A DNA stretch of 32,800 bases from Planctomycetota bacterium (GTDB lineage Bacteria; Planctomycetota; Phycisphaerae; Phycisphaerales; UBA1924). Of the stretch, positions 23,186 to 30,718 are shown in pieces. The stretch is taken from contig RFGK01000058.1 of the NCBI GenBank assembly GCA_003697045.1, forward strand, positions 1 to 32,800, given 5' to 3'. The position numbers and the translations under genes were made by a program. The notes beneath the pieces were generated by a model. That model saw only the letters and a list, made by a program, of their open reading frames with translations, did no database searches and was not told the origin of the DNA. The number at the start of each line of letters is the position of its first letter. The stretch's first letter is position 1.

Positions 23186-24007
23186 GTGGGCGTTGACCTG
23201 CACAGGCTGTCAATACACACGATGACGACGCGTCCGTGGTCGTTGGCCGAGGCTGCGCAAGCCTGTGCGCGCGCAGGTGTCGGAGGCGTGTCGCCGTGGG
23301 TTGAGCACGTTGAACCGATCGGAGTGGGAGAAGCAGCGCGGATCATCGCCGATTTCGGACTGCGCGTGCCGGCGTATGTGCGGGGTGGTTTTTTTGTGCA
23401 CAGCGATGCGCATGAGCGCGCGCGGGCAATCGAACGCACCCGCCGGCTGATTGATGATGCGCGTGCACTCGGGGCAGAATCACTTGTGATCGTTGCGGGC
23501 TCACAGCCCGGCGTGGCGCTTGATGACGGTCGGGCGATGACTTGCGATGCGCTTGGTGTGCTCGTCGACCATGCAGCTGCGGCCGGTCTGAGACTGGCCG
23601 TTGAGCCGCTGCACCCGATGTACGCCGGCGATCGATCCTGTGTGAACACCATCGCCCAGGCGCGGGCAATCTGCGATCGCGTGGGGAGCCCCGTGCTCGG
23701 CGTCGCGGTCGACGTGTACCACGTCTGGTGGGACGACCGGCTCGAAGCGCAGATCGAAGCGCTCGGGCGCGAGGGTCGACTGTTCGGCTTTCACGTGTGC
23801 GACTTCAAGCCGGAACCTGCGCACCCGCTGCACGATCGCGGCTTGATGGGTGAGGGGTGCGCGCCGATTCGTGAGATTCGAGCGATGGTTGAGAGAGCCG
23901 GCTTTGACGGCATGATCGAAGTCGAGGTCTTCAACAGGAAGTGGTGGGCGACAGATCAGCGCACATTCTTGAGGGCGATCATCGAAGCGGCTCACGCACA
24001 CGCATGA
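23186..24007 (+). CDS. Sugar phosphate isomerase/epimerase family TIM barrel
   Basis: The start is placed at GTG 23186 (VGVDLHRLSIHTMTTRPWSL) because relatives begin at that point. There is no clear ribosome site, and upstream GTGs or ATG 23221 remain possible. The 273-residue product belongs to the xylose isomerase-like / AP endonuclease 2 barrel family. Likely metal ligands are the Glu in LAVEPLHPMYAGDRS, Asp and His in VAVDVYHVWWDD, His in LFGFHVCDFK and the Glu in GMIEVEVFN. Members interconvert keto-sugars or inositol derivatives with a divalent metal. The substrate here is unknown. It leads a tight run with an Nramp-like transporter (27 bases away) and a DUF993 protein, which suggests a shared catabolic or salvage pathway. 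Confidence 0.82.
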   Translation: MGVDLHRLSIHTMTTRPWSLAEAAQACARAGVGGVSPWVEHVEPIGVGEAARIIADFGLRVPAYVRGGFFVHSDAHERARAIERTRRLIDDARALGAESLVIVAGSQPGVALDDGRAMTCDALGVLVDHAAAAGLRLAVEPLHPMYAGDRSCVNTIAQARAICDRVGSPVLGVAVDVYHVWWDDRLEAQIEALGREGRLFGFHVCDFKPEPAHPLHDRGLMGEGCAPIREIRAMVERAGFDGMIEVEVFNRKWWATDQRTFLRAIIEAAHAHA

Positions 24008-24034
24008 CCTGCGCGAGCCTGTACCATACCCGGC

Positions 24035-25456
24035 ATGTCCGAGCGGATTCATCAAGGAGCGGATCGTCCCGAGCTGGAGCGCATTGGCAGACTCGAGCAG
24101 GCTTCGGGCATCGCACGGCTGTTCGGGTACCTGCGGCTCATGGGTCCCGGGTACATGCAAAGCGCAATGACACTGGGCGGGGGGACGGCGTTCTCGGCGA
24201 TTTTCGCAGGAGCCGCGTTCGGATATCGCCTGCTCTGGGTTGCGCCGGTGGGGATGTTGCTCGGAATCATTGTGCTCGCAGCCGTTGCGCACCAGACGCT
24301 GAGCACGGGGCGTGATCCCTTTGAAGCCATGAAGCAGCACGCCGGCTCGTTCTTCGCGTACGGCTGGGGCCTTGCGGCGATCCTGTCGTCGATCATCTGG
24401 CAGTTTGCCCAATACGCCCTCGCCGCCTCGATGTTGGTCCTGCTTGCGCGCGAGTTGGGATGGGAGAATGCACCTCGATGGGTGATGGGACTTGTCGCAC
24501 TGGTGTGGTGTGTGAGCGTCGGGTTGATGTACGACCGATCAGGCAAACTGATGCGCGTGTATGAAAACGTGCTCAAGGGCATGGTCTGGCTGATCATCGT
24601 GTGCTTTGCATTCGTCGTGATTCGTGCCGGCGTTCCCGAACCGGGCCAACTGCTCGCCGGGCTGATTCCCAACATTCCGCCCGATGCGACCCCCGCCGGC
24701 GGCGGCGAGCCGATCAGTTCGATCGTTGTTATTGTCTCCGGTCTGGCTGCTGCGGTCGGCGTCAACATGTTGTTTGTCTACCCGTATTCGCTGCGACGGC
24801 GAGAGTGGGGAAGGGAGCATCGCCGACTGGCGCGATACGACCTCATCTTCGGCATGTTCGTGCCTTATGCCATTGCGGCCAGCCTCATCGTCATCGCGTC
24901 TGCCAGCGTGCTGCACTTCGGTGAACCGGAGTTGTTTACGGGCGCCAAGATTCCGCCCGACCGTGTCGCCGAGATCCTTGCGTCTCCCGACAGACTCGGT
25001 CCTGTTGCTGGCGTGTGGGTGTTCGGGCTGGGGATCATCGCCATGGCGCTCAGTTCGATCACGATGCAGATGCTCTGTTCGGGCTTTGCGTGCGAAGTGA
25101 TGTTCGGCTGGAGGCGGGGTTCGCGTTTGCATCTCCTCGGCACGCTGCTGCCGGCAATCGGCGTGCTCGGGGCGGTCTTCTGGAGCGACGTTGCGATGTG
25201 GGTAGCTGTACCGACCAACATCATCTGCGGGCTGCTGATGCCGCTCGCCTACGTCGGGTTCATCATTTTGCAGCGAAGCCGTGCATACCTCGGCGATGAC
25301 CTGCCGACCGGCAGCCTGGCCGGCGCGTGGCTCGCCGGCATGGTGCTGTCAACGGTCGTATTGACAGCCGGCCTCGTGCTTGTCGTTGTACGCGAGGCTC
25401 CGGGATACGTGAGCAGGATCGCGCAGAGTCTGGCGCACTCGGAGTCGTCCCGGTGA
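24035..25456 (+). CDS. Nramp-like (APC superfamily) membrane transporter lacking the metal motifs
   Basis: The 473-residue product has about eleven hydrophobic segments and the layout of Nramp proteins. TM1 follows GYLRLMGPGYMQSAMTLGGGTAFSAIFAGAAFGYRLLW. Later segments include WGLAAILSSIIWQFAQYAL, VMGLVALVWCVSVGLM, VIVSGLAAAVGVNMLFVYPY and VWVFGLGIIAMALSSITMQML. Canonical Nramp metal transporters bind Mn/Fe through DPGN in TM1 and MPH in TM6. Here those places read roughly TLGGGT and NMLFVYP, so the cargo is probably not the usual transition metal. It could be Mg2+ or an organic solute. The ATG has little Shine-Dalgarno. Its stop overlaps the next gene as GTGA. Confidence 0.75.
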   Translation: MSERIHQGADRPELERIGRLEQASGIARLFGYLRLMGPGYMQSAMTLGGGTAFSAIFAGAAFGYRLLWVAPVGMLLGIIVLAAVAHQTLSTGRDPFEAMKQHAGSFFAYGWGLAAILSSIIWQFAQYALAASMLVLLARELGWENAPRWVMGLVALVWCVSVGLMYDRSGKLMRVYENVLKGMVWLIIVCFAFVVIRAGVPEPGQLLAGLIPNIPPDATPAGGGEPISSIVVIVSGLAAAVGVNMLFVYPYSLRRREWGREHRRLARYDLIFGMFVPYAIAASLIVIASASVLHFGEPELFTGAKIPPDRVAEILASPDRLGPVAGVWVFGLGIIAMALSSITMQMLCSGFACEVMFGWRRGSRLHLLGTLLPAIGVLGAVFWSDVAMWVAVPTNIICGLLMPLAYVGFIILQRSRAYLGDDLPTGSLAGAWLAGMVLSTVVLTAGLVLVVVREAPGYVSRIAQSLAHSESSR

Positions 25457-26634
25457 GTGATCCGACAGAACCACTGCTGAGTCTCCCGTTGCGCGATGAT
25501 CGCTGGGCCGCAGTTGAGGCGCGTCTTGATCCGCATGCTCCTGTGCCGCGGCTTGTCTTTGCAGCTGCCCACGTCGTGATGAAAGAGAGCTACGCGCGGA
25601 TTGGTCATGCCCCGGATCGACCCGGCCGACCCGCGGAAGTCCTTGAGCACATCGATTGGGAGGCAACGGCTCGCTTCCGCGTACACCTGGTTGCGCACGG
25701 ATTCGGCATCGCCGAAGCGATGGATACGGCCCAGCGCTACGAAATCGGATGGCACGCCGCGAGAGAGTTGATCGAGCGGTGCGGCCGCCTCGCGCCCGCG
25801 ACCGGTTTTATCGCCGGTGCCGGCTGCGACCAGCTCGAACATCTCGCTCGGGCGAGTGATCTCGTTGACGCCGTCGTCGAACAGTGTGCGTTCATTCGCT
25901 CGTGCGGCGGCTGGGCAATGATTCTCGCCATGCCCTGGCTGAGCATGCACAATGCGGACGAGCAAACGTATGTAGACGTTTACCGGGCAATCATCGAGCA
26001 GGTTGAAGGCCCGCTGTTCATTCACTTTCTCGGCCCCATGTTCATGCCGGAGCTTCAGGGCTACTTTCCCGGGCATGCGCTTCAGCGGATCATGGATCTG
26101 GACCCGGCCAAGATTCGAGGAATGAAGATCAGCATGCTCGATGCCGAACTCGAGCGCGTGTGGCGCAGGCGCCTGGCTGAGCGCGAGCAGATCATGCTCA
26201 CCGGCGATGATTTCCACTTCGGTCAGATGATGCTCGATGAAGATGTCGCCGGGGAGACGATGATCGATGGACGCCGGGCGGTATTCGGTGATGTGAGTCA
26301 CGGGCTGCTTGGAATCTTCGATGCCATCGCAGCCCCGGCGTCGATCGCCCTGCGCGCGCTGGGTACAGGAGATCGTGACTCATACACGCGCATCATGGAT
26401 GCGTGCGAAGAGTTGGGGCGTGTGGTGTTCGAGGCGCCCACGAAAAACTACAAGGCCGGGCTTGCGCTGCTGGCATACCTCAATGGGTTGCAGGACAACG
26501 CGATGCTTGTCAATCACGTGGAGCGAACGCGCTCGATCGAGCACTACCGGCGCGTGATTGAGGCTGCCAATCGTTGCGGCGCCATTGTCGATGCGCGGTG
26601 TGCCGAGTTGCGCATCCGGCGCTTGTTCGCGTGA
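25453..26634 (+). CDS. DUF993 family protein (dihydrodipicolinate synthase-like TIM barrel)
   Basis: GTG 25453 overlaps the transporter stop by four bases (GTGA), which supports coupled translation. Upstream ORF codons are shadow of the transporter. The 393-residue product matches DUF993: LVFAAAHVVMKESYARIG, EHIDWEATARFRVHLVAHGFGIAEAMDTAQR (family hallmark), GAGCDQLEHL, FIHFLGPMFMPELQGYFPG, IRGMKISMLDAELE, ILTGDDFHFG and MLVNHVERTRSIEHYRRVIEAANRCG. DUF993 is predicted to be an aldolase-like barrel of unknown substrate. As I recall, it is often found beside sugar phosphate isomerase/epimerase and oxidoreductase genes in actinobacteria. The present neighbourhood fits that association, but with a different transporter type. 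Confidence 0.85.
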   Translation: MSDPTEPLLSLPLRDDRWAAVEARLDPHAPVPRLVFAAAHVVMKESYARIGHAPDRPGRPAEVLEHIDWEATARFRVHLVAHGFGIAEAMDTAQRYEIGWHAARELIERCGRLAPATGFIAGAGCDQLEHLARASDLVDAVVEQCAFIRSCGGWAMILAMPWLSMHNADEQTYVDVYRAIIEQVEGPLFIHFLGPMFMPELQGYFPGHALQRIMDLDPAKIRGMKISMLDAELERVWRRRLAEREQIMLTGDDFHFGQMMLDEDVAGETMIDGRRAVFGDVSHGLLGIFDAIAAPASIALRALGTGDRDSYTRIMDACEELGRVVFEAPTKNYKAGLALLAYLNGLQDNAMLVNHVERTRSIEHYRRVIEAANRCGAIVDARCAELRIRRLFA

Positions 26635-26660
26635 GAAGTTCGCACAGCACGTGGAGTTCC

Positions 26661-26693
26661 AAAAAAAAGCCCGCCGGGCCTGTTCGACCCGGC
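26661..26693 (-). terminator. Rho-independent terminator of the FG-GAP/dockerin gene
   Basis: On the minus strand the order is GCCGGG-TCGAACAGG-CCCGGC, then GGGC, then eight T residues (26668-26661). This is a classical GC stem followed by a U-tract, about 50 bases beyond the stop at 26746. On the plus strand the T-run is absent, so it does not end the DUF993 transcript. Confidence 0.85.
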
Positions 26694-26745
26694 AGAGCTC
26701 GCGTCGCGGGCAAGAAGGATGCATGCCCGCTGGGGGAAGAGAGAG

Positions 26746-28005
26746 TTACGGGCAACCGGCGGAGAACACACTGAGGAACTCGAGAATATCGAAGAAGTTC
26801 AGTGTGCCGTCGGGAACGATGTCGGCTGCGGGATCGCCAGCCGTGAATGCACTGAGGAAGTCCAGGATGTCGAAGAAGTTGAGATCGCCATCGCCGTTGA
26901 AGTCGGCAGCACACGGCGGAATGCCCGAGTCTGCGTTGAAGTAAATGGTGGTGTTGTCCGAGTCGCGGTTGGGGATGGCCATGTCGGGGCTCAGGTTGCC
27001 GTCGAGGTCGGCGATCCCGATGCGCTGCGGGTTCAATCCTGTTGCAAGGATGGAAGCCGCCCCGAATGTGCCGGCGCCGGTATTGGCGAACACTGCAGCT
27101 GAGTTGCTCGCCTGGTTGAGGCAGACCAGGTCGATGGCACCATCCATGTCAAAGTCGGCGTTCGCAATTGCATCGGGGTTCATGCCGCCCGTGGCATAGG
27201 GGGCCGGTGCGCCAAACGTGCCTCCGGCACTGAGCCACACGGAAACAAAGTTACCCGCCGTGGCTGCGATGTCGGCCATGCCGTTGCCGTCGAAGTCCCC
27301 GGAGGTGATGCCCGACGGCCGATTGTTGAAGTTCGGCGTGAGAGAGGCGAAAAGTGTGAATGTCCCGCCCGTATTGGTGTAGACCTGCACGGCGCGGTCG
27401 TCGTGGGCTGCCACGATCAGGTCAAGGTCGCCGTCGCCGTCAACATCGCCCAGGTCGAGATGGCGCGGATCAGCACCGACGGGCATCGTCGAGGCGCTCA
27501 GCACGCTGCCGATGTTTGAGAGTATCGTCACCGTGTTGTCGCCGCGGTTGGAACTGATGAAGTCGATTGTGCCGTTGCCGTCGACATCGCCTGCGACCAG
27601 GTCGACCGGTTCAGAACCCGTCGCGGCCGACGAGCCGGCAGCGAAGAAGCCGCCCGTATTGATGTAGACCTGTGCCTGATTGACGTTCTTGAGCGCCACG
27701 ACGAGGTCGGGGTCGCCGTCGCCATCGACATCGGCCGCCTGAAGGGCGCCGGCTCCCGTGCCGGCGCCGGTAAAGATGTTGACCGGTCCGGTGAAGACAC
27801 CGCCGGTATTTGTGAAGATGCTGATCTTGTTGGGGTTATCGGTGGTGATGGCAAGATCGTTGTCGCCATCGCCGTCGAAATCGGCAGCGGCGACGCCGTC
27901 GGGCCGCTGTGGCGTGGCGATCGTACTCGGCGCGTTGAACGTGGGTGCCGCGGCAGCAAGCCCGGCAAGAGAGATCAATGTCAATGTGAATACGCTGCGC
28001 TGCAT
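26746..28005 (-). CDS. Secreted FG-GAP repeat protein with GC-type dockerin tail
   Basis: Met44 of the ORF (28005) is the start: AAGGAG lies eight bases upstream, and it gives a signal peptide (MQRSVFTLTLISLAGLAAAA). The 419-residue product contains seven or eight FG-GAP/VCBS calcium loops (ADFDGDGDNDLA, ADVDGDGDPDLV, GDVDGNGTIDF, GDVDGDGDLDLI, GDFDGNGMADIA, ADFDMDGAIDLV and others), likely a beta-propeller. The C-terminal 55 residues carry two EF-hand-like repeats (CAADFNGDGDLNFFDILDFL and DGTLNFFDILEFL) and end SAGCP. This is the dockerin-like anchor common in Phycisphaerae and taken to mediate sorting or surface association. The role of the propeller is unknown. A strong terminator follows. 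Confidence 0.88.
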   Translation of the reverse strand: MQRSVFTLTLISLAGLAAAAPTFNAPSTIATPQRPDGVAAADFDGDGDNDLAITTDNPNKISIFTNTGGVFTGPVNIFTGAGTGAGALQAADVDGDGDPDLVVALKNVNQAQVYINTGGFFAAGSSAATGSEPVDLVAGDVDGNGTIDFISSNRGDNTVTILSNIGSVLSASTMPVGADPRHLDLGDVDGDGDLDLIVAAHDDRAVQVYTNTGGTFTLFASLTPNFNNRPSGITSGDFDGNGMADIAATAGNFVSVWLSAGGTFGAPAPYATGGMNPDAIANADFDMDGAIDLVCLNQASNSAAVFANTGAGTFGAASILATGLNPQRIGIADLDGNLSPDMAIPNRDSDNTTIYFNADSGIPPCAADFNGDGDLNFFDILDFLSAFTAGDPAADIVPDGTLNFFDILEFLSVFSAGCP

Positions 28006-28091
28006 GCTGTGAGCTCCTTTTCTTCCTTCTTCCTCGGGGCAATCCGCCCCTGCATGTCTGAGTTGCCCGGTTCCAACAGGGCGTTCGTGTC

Positions 28092-28107
28092 TGGCACAGG
28101 TGATGCA
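28092..28107 (+). promoter_or_regulatory. Candidate sigma-54 (RpoN) promoter
   Basis: TGGCAC-AGGTG-ATGCA keeps the perfect -24 hexamer, the exact GG-N10-GC spacing and TGCA at -12 (one mismatch to TTGCA). It points towards the prepilin-kinase-NtrC genes. The predicted transcription start is near 28118, which would give a leader of about 330 bases. A sigma-54 activator gene lies within the same downstream cluster. A match of this quality could occur by chance at a few tenths per window of this size. Confidence 0.5.
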
Positions 28108-28314
28108 ACATCCATGCCAAAGCGAAAACCACACCGAATCGTGTTGAAACGACTATTTCGCGTGGACGCAATATGTGTTTGCGCGCTGCCCTGTACACTC
28201 TGGCCAAAGCACTGGCCACGCGCTCGACCAACAGATTGACTACCTCAGGAGTATCAAGTCTTGTGGGTCGCGGATCGGTGGAAGCCGCGGCCCGGATTGG
28301 CGCATACTGGCCGA

Positions 28315-28343
28315 TGCAATAAGCTACACGCTTATCTGCAATA
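28315..28343. repeat. Inverted repeat flanked by direct heptamers before the prepilin gene
   Basis: TGCAATA occurs at 28315-28321 and 28337-28343. Between and overlapping them, ATAAGC-TACAC-GCTTAT is a perfect six-base inverted repeat, extendable to GCAATAAGC / GCTTAT(C)TGC with one bulge. It may be an operator or an RNA hairpin in the leader. Confidence 0.45.
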
Positions 28344-28451
28344 GGCCCGCGGCTTGGGCGCGCATTGAGAATTCAAACGAAAGGGCTTGCAAGGCCTCAA
28401 TGCCTGGCAGTATCATCACTCCATTTGGTAGAAGACCAACGGGGAGAGTTG

Positions 28452-29216
28452 ATGGTCTCGAGGGTTCAGAATCGCGCAGCAGGATTTACGCTCATTGAGC
28501 TGATGGTGACGATCTCCGTCATCGCGCTGCTCATCGCGATCGTGGCGCCGGGACTTCGCATGGCTGTCGGCTCGGCGCGTGGATTCAAATGCCAGATGAG
28601 CCAGCGTACCGTCGCATTTGACTTTACGATCTTCGCCGACGATCAGTTGCATGGCGATCGAGGAGATGATCGGAGTCGGTCGGATTTCACCCTCGAGACC
28701 TTCCAGGAAAGCCAGTACGGTGTCGACGAGTTCTGGAACTGGGGAGCTGTCAACAGCGTAACCATGCCCGACCAGCAGGGCAATGACCCGATGCGTTGTC
28801 CGGAAGTGAGGCAGCCGCTTGTGCTCTCGGCCCGTGTGCCCTGCAGCAGTGGGGCGGTCGGTCCTCCCGAAGCGGTGTCGTTTGCCTTCAACCTCAGGCT
28901 GCACAGGGCCGAGATCACCGATGCTCACGGTCGTCCTCGCGCCCAGCAGGTTCGGCTTCGCAGCTCGATCGCCGAGCACGGGGACGTCCCGCTGCTCTTT
29001 GACGGAGACGGGGGCCGGGCATTTGAGCTCGGCGCCAATCCTCTGTATTCGGGTCCGTCGCTCGACAGCCGCATCTTTGCTGATGATCGCTTCTGGTTCC
29101 CCGCCGATCGGCACAACGGAGCCGGCAACTTCGCGTTCATCGACGGGCACGTGTCAACCTCTTCCGCTCCGCTTGAAGAGCCGGGGTGGCGTTGGGATTT
29201 CCAGCCCATACGCTAA
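28452..29216 (+). CDS. Prepilin-type protein with H-X9-DG domain (type II pseudopilin-like)
   Basis: GGGGAG five bases before ATG 28452 selects this start. The 254-residue product has a type III signal, a short basic leader ending in Gly11 and then FTLIELMVTISVIALLIAIVAPGL. Glu5 of the mature helix is present, so it should be cut and methylated by the prepilin peptidase. The C-terminal DRHNGAGNFAFIDGHVS is an exact H-X9-DG motif, typical of the large DUF1559-like prepilin families of planctomycetes. The central domain is variable and includes several Cys. It is probably a surface or pseudopilus-associated protein whose function is unknown. The histidine kinase starts six bases downstream, so the two are likely co-transcribed. 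Confidence 0.88.
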   Translation: MVSRVQNRAAGFTLIELMVTISVIALLIAIVAPGLRMAVGSARGFKCQMSQRTVAFDFTIFADDQLHGDRGDDRSRSDFTLETFQESQYGVDEFWNWGAVNSVTMPDQQGNDPMRCPEVRQPLVLSARVPCSSGAVGPPEAVSFAFNLRLHRAEITDAHGRPRAQQVRLRSSIAEHGDVPLLFDGDGGRAFELGANPLYSGPSLDSRIFADDRFWFPADRHNGAGNFAFIDGHVSTSSAPLEEPGWRWDFQPIR

Positions 29217-29222
29217 GAGGCG

Positions 29223-30698
29223 ATGCGCATCCAGCAGAAGTTTGGTCTTCTGTACGCCATGCTCGGCGTCACGGCCGCGATCAACCTCGCAGTCGCCGCA
29301 TGGGCCATTCGATTCCTGGCTCGAGAGCTCAGCTGGCCTCTGCAGAGCATTCAGGAAGTGATGCTCGGGCTCCACAGGGTCAAGCGCGGCGTCGAAGACC
29401 AGTCCGCCGCACTCGGGTTCGAGCGTGGTTCAGGCGCAAGTCTGATTGAATCGGCGGATGCGCTCGACTTTGCCCAGGCCGAGCAGGCATTCGCCACCGC
29501 ATTCGATCGAACTGGAAAGGCACTGGCCCACCTGGAAGAACGCCCGTCCTATCTTGTGCGCTCCGGCGTGAGCACGACGCGCAATCTGCGAGCACGGCTC
29601 GAATCGATCGGCTTGTTCGCGACGGAGTTCTGGCAAAGTCACGACCCGCAAGCCCGGGCGCGGGTCGGCGTGGAGCTCGGGGCATTGCACGAACTGATCG
29701 AACGGCTCGAAGGGCGCATTCTCGCCGATGCCTCGCTTGCCGTGGATCACGAGCGACACCTTCGGGCGGTGGTGACCGGCCTTCTGGTCTTCTCGGCCCT
29801 TGGGATCGTGCTCGCAAGTGCGCTGGCCGTCATCCTTGTGAGACGCTGGGTGATTCATCCCGTTGCACGCTTGCGCGAGGCTGCGATGCGCATTGCCGCG
29901 GGCGACTTGTCTTACCGTGTCGAAGTCCAGGGCAGCGACGAGCTTGCCATCCTCTCGCATGAGATGAACCACATGGCTTCGATGCTGGCACAGATGCAGG
30001 AAGAACGAATCGAGCGCGAGCGTCTTGCAGCGATGGGAGAAATGACGCGGCGCATTGTTCACAATCTGCGCAAGCCGCTTTCGGGCATCAGGGCGCTTGC
30101 CGAGACGACTCAAGCCGAGCTTCCCCCCGAATCAGATCTGATCGAAGTGCAGGCGAGAATACTCAAGGCGGTCGATCGGTTTGAAGAGTGGCTGCGCGAC
30201 GTGTTGCAGGCTTCGACGCCGCTCAGTCTGACCATTTGCGATGTCGAAGTGGAACCCTGGATTCGCTCCGTCCTTGATGCGCACCGTCCGCAGGCCGAGA
30301 TGCAGGGCGTAGAGCTTTGCTTTGAAATGCACAACATGCCGCCCAAAGTCAGGATTGATCCGATTCACATGGGCCACGCGCTGTCGGCCGTGCTCAGCAA
30401 CGGGATTGACTTCAGCCCGCCCCAGTCGAAGCTTGAGATTACGGTTTCGTCCGAGAACGGTCGCTGGTGGATCCGTGTCGCGGATGCTGGGCCGGGTGTT
30501 CCCGAAGATCAGGTCGAATCCATATTTCGTCTCTATGTGACCAATCGCCCCGCGGGCACTGGCATCGGACTTGCACTTGCCAAGCGTGTTGCCGAGCAAC
30601 ACGGGGGCTCGATACGGGTCGTGCCCCGCTCAGAGAGGGCAAACACGCCGGGTGGGGCGGTTTTTGAGTTTGAGTTGCCCTGGACTAGTGGCCAGTAG
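29223..30698 (+). CDS. Membrane sensor histidine kinase (HAMP, NtrB-like)
   Basis: The 491-residue product has two membrane segments (LLYAMLGVTAAINLAVAAWAI near residue 10 and VVTGLLVFSALGIVLASALAVILV near 185-210) around a periplasmic helical sensor domain of about 150 residues. HAMP follows (RRWVIHPVARLREAAMRIAAGDLSYRVE), then the phospho-acceptor helix MGEMTRRIVHNLRKPLSGI (His280), an N-box-like VLSNGIDFSP, and the ATP lid VADAGPGVPEDQVESIF...PAGTGIGLALAKRVAEQHGG. It should autophosphorylate in response to an envelope signal and pass phosphate to the next gene's regulator. The residue after His is Asn where Glu or Asp is usual, and the N-box has Asn-Gly. The stop is 20 bases ahead of the regulator's likely TTG start. 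Confidence 0.9.
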   Translation: MRIQQKFGLLYAMLGVTAAINLAVAAWAIRFLARELSWPLQSIQEVMLGLHRVKRGVEDQSAALGFERGSGASLIESADALDFAQAEQAFATAFDRTGKALAHLEERPSYLVRSGVSTTRNLRARLESIGLFATEFWQSHDPQARARVGVELGALHELIERLEGRILADASLAVDHERHLRAVVTGLLVFSALGIVLASALAVILVRRWVIHPVARLREAAMRIAAGDLSYRVEVQGSDELAILSHEMNHMASMLAQMQEERIERERLAAMGEMTRRIVHNLRKPLSGIRALAETTQAELPPESDLIEVQARILKAVDRFEEWLRDVLQASTPLSLTICDVEVEPWIRSVLDAHRPQAEMQGVELCFEMHNMPPKVRIDPIHMGHALSAVLSNGIDFSPPQSKLEITVSSENGRWWIRVADAGPGVPEDQVESIFRLYVTNRPAGTGIGLALAKRVAEQHGGSIRVVPRSERANTPGGAVFEFELPWTSGQ

Positions 30699-30718
30699 TG
30701 GCCGAAGGTGAGGCAGTT

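Larger units (their letters stand above)
28006..28451. other. Long divergent intergenic region (446 bases) with several symmetric sites
   Basis: No convincing gene lies here. The open frames of 76-131 codons in the track have no ribosome site or family signature. It holds the ribosome site of the FG-GAP/dockerin gene (AAGGAG, minus strand), a sigma-54-like site (28092-28107), a pair of TGGCCA palindromes six bases apart (28201-28218), and the inverted repeat ATAAGC-TACAC-GCTTAT (28319-28335) flanked by two TGCAATA copies. The plus-strand ribosome site GGGGAG is at the far end. Confidence 0.7.

Noticed and set aside
23501-24412. Minus-strand ORF of 303 codons, and similar ones at 25249-26301 and 14316-15422
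   Set aside because: These are antisense to well-supported genes and have His/Arg-rich shadow composition without domains.
30698-30718. GTG start for the NtrC-type regulator
   Set aside because: It has no ribosome site, while TTG 30719 has GGTGAGG at good spacing and gives the usual N-terminus LARILVIEDD. The GTG cannot be excluded.
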